In this document: positions 56,925 to 63,253 of the stretch, in pieces | How the letters are laid out: every line of letters starts with the position of its first letter | Position numbering within the stretch: position 1 is the first letter of the stretch | Assembly: GCF_900120195.1 (NCBI RefSeq) | Contig: NZ_LT635539.1 | Coordinates: forward strand, 1,810,649-1,874,648 | Origin: Blautia sp. Marseille-P3087 | Lineage (GTDB): Bacteria; Bacillota; Clostridia; Lachnospirales; Lachnospiraceae | Direction: 5' to 3' | Length of the DNA: 64,000 nucleotides | Made by a program: the position numbers and the translations under genes | The notes under the pieces: generated by a model | The model's database searches: none | What the model saw: the letters and a program-made list of their open reading frames with translations, nothing else | Told to the model about the DNA's origin: nothing

Positions 56925-58390
56925 TCCCTCCCTGTCAGAACATTCAGTCTCAAAATATCAGGATCTTCAGGTCCCGTCATGTTACAGCCCTTTGCTTTGG
57001 CATATTCAATATAATCCAGGATCTCTGCTGTGATACGTTCCCCCGGTGCAAGAATCGGAATTCCAGGCGGATAGCACATCACAAATTCACTGCAGACCTT
57101 ACCCTCGGTTTCACGAAGCGGCAGACTGCATTTATCCGCATAAAAAGCATCCTGCGGGCTGGTCACTACCTGAGGATCAATATATTCCTGACTCAGAAGT
57201 CCTGAACCATCTGTCTGAAAACGTCTGCGGATCTCTGCGAGCGCACTCACAAGCCGCTCTACTTCCTGTGCACGGTCTCCTATGGAAAGGTAGGCAAGAA
57301 TATTACCGATATCTCCAAACTCTATCTGAATATCATATTCGTCACGCAGAATATCATACACTTCGATTCCTGCAAGTCCGATATCCAGCGTATGTACGCT
57401 TAATTTAGTTATATCAAAATCAAAAACAGAGTTTCCGTTTACCAGTTCTTTGCCAAACGCATAATAACCGCCGATCGCATTGATTTCCTCTCTGGCATAT
57501 TCTGCCATATCTGCTACCTGATGAAAGATCTGACGGCCGCGCTGTGCAAGGTTTCTTCTTGAGATATCAAGGCTTGACATCAGAAGGTAGCTTCCTGAGG
57601 TCGTCTGTGTCAGATTGATGATCTGGCGCACATAGCCGGCATGTACATCCGGACCTGTAAGAAGAAGGCTTGACTGTGTAAGACTTCCTCCACTCTTATG
57701 CATGGACACAGCTGCCATATCTGCACCTGCTGCCATAGCAGAGACAGGAAGACCTCCTCCAAAATAAAAATGCGTTCCATGTGCCTCATCTGCCAGACAA
57801 AGCATTCCTGCATCATGAGCCATCTTAACGATCGCACGCAGGTCACTGCATATTCCGTAATAAGTCGGATTGTTTACCAGTACTGCAACTGCCTTTGGAT
57901 GTTCTTTTATCGCTTTCTCCACCTGTTCCCTTTTCATTCCAAGGGAGATTCCAAGCCGCTGATCTACTTCCGGGTTTACATAAACAGGAATCGCACCACA
58001 CAAAACAAGTGCATTCAAAACACTCCTGTGAACGTTACGTGGCAGTATGATCTCATCTCCACGTTTGCAGGCAGTCAGGACCATCGTCTGAACAGAACTT
58101 GTCGTGCCTCCTACCATCAGAAATGCATGTGCTGCTCCAAAGGCATCTGCTGCCAGTTCTTCTGCCTCCCGTATTACAGATACCGGATGACAGAGATTAT
58201 CCAGTGGCTTCATACTGTTAACATCAACACCTACACATTTTTGTCCCAGAAATTCTGTCAGCTCCGGATTGCCTCTTCCGCGCTTATGGCCAGGTACATC
58301 AAATGGTACAACCCTCATACGACGGAAAGTCTCCAGAGCTTCATGTATCGGTGCATGATTCTGATTTAATTTAAAACGACTTCCTTTCAT
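56921..58390 (-). CDS. speA: Arginine decarboxylase (Orn/Lys/Arg decarboxylase, fold type I)
   Basis: 489 residues from ATG at 58390, preceded by GGAGGA; an ATG directly before it (58393) is possible. The longer frame to 58441 extends into the leader terminator and has a poor ribosome-binding site. Converts arginine to agmatine. Family segments are VVPFDVPGHKRGRGNPELTE, MVGGTTSSVQTMVL, LCLADEAHGTHFYF and the PLP lysine in AVSMHKSGGSLTQSS near 231. The C-terminal wing has PPGIPILAPGERIT. Length matches the Bacillus SpeA class. Lysine decarboxylase is the main alternative, but agmatinase in the operon favours arginine. Confidence 0.9.
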   Translation of the reverse strand: MKGSRFKLNQNHAPIHEALETFRRMRVVPFDVPGHKRGRGNPELTEFLGQKCVGVDVNSMKPLDNLCHPVSVIREAEELAADAFGAAHAFLMVGGTTSSVQTMVLTACKRGDEIILPRNVHRSVLNALVLCGAIPVYVNPEVDQRLGISLGMKREQVEKAIKEHPKAVAVLVNNPTYYGICSDLRAIVKMAHDAGMLCLADEAHGTHFYFGGGLPVSAMAAGADMAAVSMHKSGGSLTQSSLLLTGPDVHAGYVRQIINLTQTTSGSYLLMSSLDISRRNLAQRGRQIFHQVADMAEYAREEINAIGGYYAFGKELVNGNSVFDFDITKLSVHTLDIGLAGIEVYDILRDEYDIQIEFGDIGNILAYLSIGDRAQEVERLVSALAEIRRRFQTDGSGLLSQEYIDPQVVTSPQDAFYADKCSLPLRETEGKVCSEFVMCYPPGIPILAPGERITAEILDYIEYAKAKGCNMTGPEDPDILRLNVLTGRE

Positions 58391-58392
58391 CA

Positions 58393-58767
58393 TTCCTCCA
58401 ATTCCAGTTTCCTTTGTATCACCCCTTAATATACATTCCACAGACTGAATAAAAAAACGCAGATCAGGGCACTAAGCCACAAACCTGCGTTTGATCTGTA
58501 TTCGCATGCGTATCAGAGTCTATATAGCAATCATACTTTTACTACTCTTATTGATCGTTTCACAAGTCTGCGCTTCTGACGCATCTCGGTTATCAAAGGA
58601 ACCTACTTATAAAATTTGAGCTTTTAACTCAATCAATAAGGTAACCAAAGTTACCATAATCGGCAGTGGACCCGGCTGTCCGTATGGCCTTAACCCTGAC
58701 GGGTGGTCCCAAACAATTGCTTTGAAAAGACTCTGTCTGTTACTCTGCATCTTCGTCTCTCAAAATT
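58393..58767 (-). ncRNA. Long structured leader of the polyamine operon (candidate riboswitch or attenuator)
   Basis: About 375 nt from the promoter to speA. Pairings seen on the minus strand: GGACC with GGTCC enclosing a ~35-nt branch; the hairpin GGTAAC-TTTG-GTTACC; TTGAG-TTAAAAG-CTCAA; TGCG-TCAGAAG-CGCA; and long-range CAGAGTC with GACTCTG closing most of the region. It ends in an intrinsic terminator. I find no T-box (AGGGTGG), lysine, SAM, TPP, cobalamin, FMN, glycine or guanidine-I signature. The length and the terminator argue for conditional control of speA onward. It is not protein-coding on either strand. Confidence 0.6.
58449..58493 (-). terminator. Terminator within the speA leader
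   Basis: AAACGCAG pairs with CTGCGTTT on the minus strand around a ~21-nt loop, followed by a run of T. CAGATC just upstream can also pair with GATCTG in the downstream arm, offering an alternative (antiterminator-like) fold. It lies 60 bp before the speA start. Confidence 0.8.
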
Positions 58768-58773
58768 GACCTA

Positions 58774-58802
58774 ATCATATCATGTTGAAAAAAAACTGTC
58801 AA
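58774..58802 (-). promoter_or_regulatory. Sigma-A promoter of the polyamine operon
   Basis: TTGACA (complement of 58797-58802), 17-nt spacer, TATGAT (complement of 58774-58779). A near-consensus promoter; transcription should start around 58767, giving the long leader. Confidence 0.82.
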
Positions 58803-58849
58803 GTTCCGCTTCATCCTCAACATGTGGAATCAAAAATCCCTATAACGTA

Positions 58850-58891
58850 AAAATGTCGTCTCACCATCCTTAGACAGTAAAACGACATTTT
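58850..58891 (-). terminator. Terminator of the truncated Rpn gene
   Basis: AAAATGTCGT (58850-58859) pairs with ACGACATTTT (58882-58891). The same hairpin follows the second Rpn gene at 63141-63183 in a stronger version. Confidence 0.65.
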
Positions 58892-58959
58892 CTTACTTAC
58901 ATCTTTTGATTTGGTTTGTTTCCATTTTTAGCTTTATTAAATGATACGGTATTTCTATA

Positions 58960-59581
58960 TTACTTCTGTTCCTGACTCTTTAACAGCTTCCTGAGACGCT
59001 GAATTTCCTCTTCAAGCGCATTTGCTCGCTCTTCTGCCTCAATCTTTAACTGTTTTTCCTCATCCGCGCGCTGTTTCTCTTCATCCGCGCGTTGCTTCTC
59101 TTCATCCGCGCGTTGCTTCTCTTCATCCGCGCGTTGTCTTTCAGCCTCTGCACGCTGTTTCTCTCTCGCAGTATTTCTTTTTTGAGCCCCTATGTCTATT
59201 TCTTCCATATTCTCAAACAAATATCCCATACCACGACCTCCTATTCCACCCATTAGCTCCCGGGCATTCTCACTTGGTACTTTCATTTTCATTAGTAAAG
59301 ACCACAGTATCTTTTTATAAATTTCCTTTATTTCGTCTGGTGCATTCACATAAATAGAATCCACCATTGTTTCGGAGACTTTTTGAAATTCCTTAGTATC
59401 CTCCGAAGACTGTATTTTATTAATCAGCATTACCAAAGACATTTCATCATGTTTCTTGCTGAGCTCCTCATTCGTATATTTATTCAAACTCACTACCTGG
59501 TATGTAAAATCTGGTATATACTCGATCATTTCCTCAGAAAAATCAATTCTGTCTTTCAAATGCAGTCCCGCTGTCCACTCG
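58960..59581 (-). pseudogene. Rpn-type nuclease/transposase, N-terminally truncated copy
   Basis: About 205 residues remain: EWTAGLHLKDRIDFSEEMIE, NEELSKKHDEMSLVMLINK, a linker, GGRGMGYLFENMEEIDIGA, then a charged coiled coil of QRADEEK units and a final LRKLLKSQEQK. The same segments occur in order in the gene at 63254, which belongs to the Rpn (recombination-promoting nuclease, PD-(D/E)XK) family. The nuclease domain is missing and homology stops at base ~59581, where a hairpin begins. An internal ATG could still express the C-terminal part. Confidence 0.75.
59055..59140. repeat. 21-bp tandem repeat coding for QRADEEK heptads, copy 1
   Basis: Four near-identical 21-bp units (TTGCTTCTCTTCATCCGCGC type) each encode QRADEEK or a close variant, making a highly charged alpha-helix. 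Unit number differs from the paralogue at 63310, a sign of slippage. Confidence 0.85.
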
Positions 59582-59639
59582 ATATTTGTAACTGTTCAGT
59601 TCCCTCGCGGGATACTGCCTGCTGAATAGTTACAGATAT
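59582..59639. repeat. Hairpin element at the truncation point of the Rpn gene
   Basis: Arms ATATTTGTAACTGTTCAG (59582-59599) and CTGAATAGTTACAGATAT (59622-59639) match in 16 of 18 pairs. A second small stem TCCC-TCGC-GGGA lies in the loop. The element starts exactly where homology to the intact Rpn paralogue ends. Confidence 0.7.
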
Positions 59640-59727
59640 TTACATTTTTATTGTAACATGTTGATTTTGATGGAACAACTGAAAACTTTCTAAAATACAA
59701 AAACTATCGCTCAATTCCCTGCTCTTG

Positions 59728-59750
59728 TCGCATCCTCGCGGAGCGTTTTT
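59728..59750. repeat. Structured dispersed repeat, copy 2 (flank only)
   Basis: TCGCATCCTCGCGGAGCG followed by TTTTT, as at 32777 and 63078, but without the long hairpin. It lies against the broken end of the eda remnant. Confidence 0.75.
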
Positions 59751-59799
59751 CTGAATATGAATATGTATATTAACTCCGATTATTTTCGGATAGAAGCAG

Positions 59800-60170
59800 G
59801 AAAGATACTCTTCAAGATTTTTTGCATTGATTCCGCCTGTCGGCATAAACTTAAGTCCTCTTTTAACTGCCTGAGCAACCTCAGATGGTGAAACACATCC
59901 CGGGTAAACAGGGATTTCTTTTTTCAGACAGTAGTCTACAATCTCCGGATCAAATCCAGGGCTAACTATGAACTTGGCACCTGCTGCTGCAGCTGCATCA
60001 ACCTGTTCCTTAGTGAGAACAGTTCCTGCTCCTACAAGCATATCCGGAAACTGCTCTGCCATAAGACGGATAGATTCTTCCGCTGCCTCAGTACGAAATG
60101 TAACTTCTGCACATGGAAGTCCACCTTCAACAAGTGCCTTTGCAAGCGGAACTGCATACAGCTCAGCAAA
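59800..60170 (-). pseudogene. eda: KDPG aldolase (Eda) remnant lacking its catalytic lysine region
   Basis: Open frame reading AELYAVPLAKALVEGGLPCA, EVTFRTEAAEESIRLMAEQF, DMLVGAGTVLTKEQVDAAAA, KFIVSPGFDPEIVDYCLKK, GCVSPSEVAQAVKRGL, KFMPTGGINAKNLEEYLSC. This is 2-keto-3-deoxy-6-phosphogluconate aldolase, but about 25-30 residues between KRGL and KFMPTGG are gone, including the KFFPAE segment that carries the Schiff-base lysine. The first ~20 residues and the C-terminus are also lost. It cannot be a working aldolase. A downstream ATG at 60062 gives 140 codons that run into unrelated sequence. Confidence 0.8.
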
Positions 60171-60215
60171 ACCCTAAATGTCTGAGTCAATAGAGTTCTT
60201 TTATGGCACACAAAT

Positions 60216-60245
60216 TTGGATTTCCATGTGAATTTGTGATATGAT
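60216..60245 (+). promoter_or_regulatory. Probable promoter of the DegV gene
   Basis: TTGGAT (60216-60221), 18-nt spacer, TATGAT (60240-60245). It lies 87 bp before the ATG of the DegV gene. Confidence 0.5.
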
Positions 60246-60331
60246 TACAGATATACAAAAGAGATATGCGTGAATACGCAAAAACTGTTATACCTTGTCA
60301 ACGGAATAAATACAGAAAGGACCTATCTCAT

Positions 60332-61180
60332 ATGGTAAAGATTATTTCAGACAGCACCTGCGACCTCTCTCCTGAGCTGATTGCAAAATATGATATCGAC
60401 ATCCTGCCGCTCCACATTCTTCTCGGCGAGGACGAATATGAAGATGGCAGAAACATTACGCCGCAGCAGATCTATGACTGGTCTGATGCACACAAAACAA
60501 CGCCCAAAACATCAGCCCCGTCTCTGGCTGAAGCCATTGATCTTTTTCGCCCATATATAGAAGAAAAACGTGAAATCGTCTGTTTTTCCATTTCCGGCAG
60601 CATGTCCACTTCCGGAAATGTCATGCGCCTTGCGGCTGAAGAATTAGAAGCATCTGATCTTGTTACGGTCGTTGATTCGGCAAACCTCTCTACCGGAATT
60701 GGGCTTCTCGTCATAGAGGCAGCAATTATGGCCGAAAAAGGACAGTCCGCAGCCGAAATCGCAGCTACAATAGCATCTTTAAAACCCAATATCCGCGCAA
60801 GCTTTGTCGTCGATACACTTACTTATCTGTACCGCGGTGGCCGATGCAACGCTGTTTCTGCCATGGCAGGCGGAGTTCTGAGACTCCACCCGAAAATCGT
60901 CGTCGAAAACGGTGCCATGGACGCGTCCAAAAAATATCGTGGCAAAATACATTCTGTCATTATGTCCTATGTAAAAGACATGGAAGAGGATTTAAAATCA
61001 GCAAGACCTGAGCGCGTATTTATCACACATTCCGGCTGTGACCGCACCACCGTTGATGCCGTCCGCTCCTACCTGGAAAGTCTCGGGATCTTCCATGAAA
61101 TATTAGAAACCAGGGCCGGCGGTGTTGTTTCCAGCCACTGCGGTCCTGGTACACTTGGTGTTCTGTTTATTGCAAAATAA
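60332..61180 (+). CDS. DegV family fatty-acid-binding protein
   Basis: 282 residues. DegV/FakB proteins bind a fatty acid and present it to the FakA kinase for phospholipid synthesis. Seen: VKIISDSTCDLSPELIAKYD at the N-terminus, TSAPSLAEAIDLF, CFSISGSMSTSGNVMRLA, VVDSANLSTGIGLLVIEAA, LYRGGRCNAVSAMAG and SSHCGPGTLGVLF. The start at 60332 (MVKIISDS) is supported by AGAAAGG and family length; the frame opens at 60266. No fakA is adjacent. Confidence 0.88.
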   Translation: MVKIISDSTCDLSPELIAKYDIDILPLHILLGEDEYEDGRNITPQQIYDWSDAHKTTPKTSAPSLAEAIDLFRPYIEEKREIVCFSISGSMSTSGNVMRLAAEELEASDLVTVVDSANLSTGIGLLVIEAAIMAEKGQSAAEIAATIASLKPNIRASFVVDTLTYLYRGGRCNAVSAMAGGVLRLHPKIVVENGAMDASKKYRGKIHSVIMSYVKDMEEDLKSARPERVFITHSGCDRTTVDAVRSYLESLGIFHEILETRAGGVVSSHCGPGTLGVLFIAK

Positions 61181-61204
61181 ACGATTACACCGGATGCGGT
61201 CTGC

Positions 61205-62557
61205 TTAAGACAGGATTGACTTCCGCTGTTCAGTCTGATTCAGATATATAAAGAATCCTACGTTCAGGACGATTCCCACAGTCGTTGCCACCGGAGCAGC
61301 CAGACCGATCTTTGTCAGGCTTGCGTTCGGCTGGATACTCATAAAGTATGCAAGCGGCAGACGTACCAGAAGTGTCTGGATCAGGCCCTGCGTCATAACC
61401 CAGACAGTCTTGTTATTTCCATTGAAATAACCAACCATACTGAATAGGATCGCTGTCACAAGTGTCTCCGGTGCAAAACCTTTCAGATATGCAAATCCAT
61501 TCTGGATAACCGCTGCATCTGTAGAAAAAGCACTGCACAATACATCACCTTTAAACAGAACCAGTACAAATACCACACAGCCGACAGCCAGACCCACACC
61601 GATTCCTGTAAACATAGACTGTTTCGCACGTTTTTTCTTGCCTGCACCTATATTCTGGGAAACGAAAGATGCCATTGACTGCATCAGTGAACTCGGTACG
61701 AGCATTGCAAAGTTAACAATTTTACATGCAACTCCGTAACCGGACGAAGCTTCCAGTCCAAGTCGGTTGACAAATGCACAGAGTGCCAGGAAAGAAATCT
61801 GTGTCAGAAATTCCTGCAGTGCAAGCGGAAGACCGATCTTCAGGAATTTCCGGCACTGTGGGTTCAGGCGAAACTCCTTCTTTGTGATCGCAAACGGAAG
61901 ATCTTTTTTCAGCAAAAGCATTACTGCAAATACTACGCTGAGCGCCTGTGCGGTAACTGTTGCGATCGCAGCTCCTGCTGCATCCATGTGAAGACCGGCT
62001 ACCAGTACCAGGTCGCCGATAATATTTACGATACATGCCACCAGTACAAAAAGAAGCGGTGATTTACTGTCTCCCAGTCCACGGAAGATTGCAGACAACA
62101 GGTTGTACGCTACAATAAAGAAAATACCTGCACCGCAGATTCTTACATAACTTGCAGTCAGATCTACAGCCTCCGCCGGTGCCTGCATCAGAACGGAAAT
62201 AGGACGGGCAAATCCAACCATCGCAATAAACAGCACGACAGACATCATGGTAAATACCACTGTTCCACCACCAATGACAGCCCCGATCCTTTCCGGTCTT
62301 TTTTCACCGAGATAGCGAGCGATCAAAACGGTGATACCCATTGCGAACTGAATTACTACAAATGTCACCAGATTCAGTACCTGGCTTCCGGTGGAAACCG
62401 CAGAAAGTCCGGATGTGGAACCAAATCTTCCTACAACCAGCAAGTCGACTGCGCCGTATGCCGCCTGCAGAATCAACGCCCCGAGAACCGGCATCATAAA
62501 GGCGACCAATTTCTTCAGTATATTTCCCTGTGTAAAATCAGCTTTATCATTTGTCAT
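61205..62557 (-). CDS. MATE family efflux transporter, copy 2
   Basis: 450 residues, twelve membrane segments. Start MTNDKADFTQGNILKKLVAF with GGAGG seven bases upstream. Family segments: GALILQAAYGAVDLLVVGRF, MGITVLIARYLGEKRPERIG, GLGDSKSPLLFVLVACIVNI and the second-half SMASFVSQNIGAGKKKRAKQ. It overlaps the end of the marR gene by 11 bp, so the regulator and pump form one operon. Only distantly like the MATE at 40062. Confidence 0.9.
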   Translation of the reverse strand: MTNDKADFTQGNILKKLVAFMMPVLGALILQAAYGAVDLLVVGRFGSTSGLSAVSTGSQVLNLVTFVVIQFAMGITVLIARYLGEKRPERIGAVIGGGTVVFTMMSVVLFIAMVGFARPISVLMQAPAEAVDLTASYVRICGAGIFFIVAYNLLSAIFRGLGDSKSPLLFVLVACIVNIIGDLVLVAGLHMDAAGAAIATVTAQALSVVFAVMLLLKKDLPFAITKKEFRLNPQCRKFLKIGLPLALQEFLTQISFLALCAFVNRLGLEASSGYGVACKIVNFAMLVPSSLMQSMASFVSQNIGAGKKKRAKQSMFTGIGVGLAVGCVVFVLVLFKGDVLCSAFSTDAAVIQNGFAYLKGFAPETLVTAILFSMVGYFNGNNKTVWVMTQGLIQTLLVRLPLAYFMSIQPNASLTKIGLAAPVATTVGIVLNVGFFIYLNQTEQRKSILS

Positions 62558-62999
62558 GATGACTCCTCCTCTCGCACATGATCTGATAAAATTTTTCAAT
62601 CGTGCGGATCATACAGTCTGCATCTTCTTCTGAAATGTCACTCAGATCTGCAGACAGTTCACCGAAATATTTTTCATCATACTTACAAAACAGCTTCCAG
62701 CCCTCTTCTGTGATAGATATGTAAGTGACGCGTCCGTCATCCGGGGATGCAATCTTGCTAAGATAACCTTTTTTCTCCATCTCTTTTACCGTTCTGGTGA
62801 CTCCCGGCCTTGGGAGATTCATTACATCGCTGATATCAGACACTTTTACACGAATGTCTTTTTTTTCCAGTTTCTGGATTGCATCCAGATATTGAATATA
62901 AGACGGCATCACCCCTTCCGGCAGAGGCGGCAGCATCTCCCGGATCCGCTTCGCCTGATAACATGCATCAAGCATTTCTTTGATTTTTTTGGTTGTCAT
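62547..62999 (-). CDS. MarR family transcriptional regulator
   Basis: 150 residues. The winged helix-turn-helix includes KVSDISDVMNLPRPGVTRTV and the wing LSKIASPDDGRVTYISITEE. The start at 62999 (MTTKKIKEM) is chosen because GGAGG lies eight bases upstream; an ATG at 63014 is in frame but has no site. It probably represses itself and the MATE pump, released by a drug-like ligand. Confidence 0.9.
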   Translation of the reverse strand: MTTKKIKEMLDACYQAKRIREMLPPLPEGVMPSYIQYLDAIQKLEKKDIRVKVSDISDVMNLPRPGVTRTVKEMEKKGYLSKIASPDDGRVTYISITEEGWKLFCKYDEKYFGELSADLSDISEEDADCMIRTIEKFYQIMCERRSHHDK

Positions 63000-63012
63000 A
63001 ATATATGCCTCC

Positions 63013-63071
63013 ATATAATTATCATTGTTAATTACCTTTGATAATTATATAGGAAACTGAGGATTTGTCAA
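63013..63071 (-). promoter_or_regulatory. marR-MATE promoter with inverted-repeat operator
   Basis: TTGACA (complement of 63066-63071), 16-nt spacer, TATAAT (complement of 63044-63049). Perfect 11-bp inverted arms ATATAATTATC (63013-63023) and GATAATTATAT (63040-63050) are separated by 16 bp; one arm covers the -10 box, the other is between the start site and the ribosome-binding site. This fits MarR autorepression. Confidence 0.72.
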
Positions 63072-63077
63072 GAAGTA

Positions 63078-63143
63078 TCGCATCCTCGCGGAGCATTTTT
63101 ATGTAATAGGAACATTACGAAGTAATTTCCTATTACATAAAAA
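63078..63143. repeat. Structured dispersed repeat, copy 3 (full)
   Basis: TCGCATCCTCGCGGAGCA, T5, then arm 63101-63112, bulged C, five pairs, loop GAA, arm 63127-63138, then A-rich. Same design as 32777-32844. The base pair at the foot of the stem is A-T here and G-C there, a compensatory change. Confidence 0.8.
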
Positions 63144-63183
63144 ATATCGTTTTACCATCATTTAGACAGTAAAACGATATTTT
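63141..63183 (-). terminator. Terminator of the Rpn gene
   Basis: Perfect 15-bp stem AAAATATCGTTTTAC (63141-63155) with GTAAAACGATATTTT (63169-63183), followed on the minus strand by a T run that merges into the dispersed hairpin. Confidence 0.85.
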
Positions 63184-63253
63184 CTTACTTACATCTTTTG
63201 ATTTGACTTGCTTCCATTTTTAACTTTATTGATATGTTACGGTATTCTATATG

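Noticed and set aside
58393-58767. T-box, lysine riboswitch or guanidine-I riboswitch for the speA leader
   Set aside because: The T-box motif AGGGTGG-N-ACCGCG is absent, and the core sequences of the lysine and guanidine-I classes could not be found on the minus strand. Left as unclassified.
59055-59140. CRISPR-like tandem repeat
   Set aside because: The units are 21 bp, contiguous, without spacers, and in codon phase with a coiled-coil protein. The same holds at 63310-63433.
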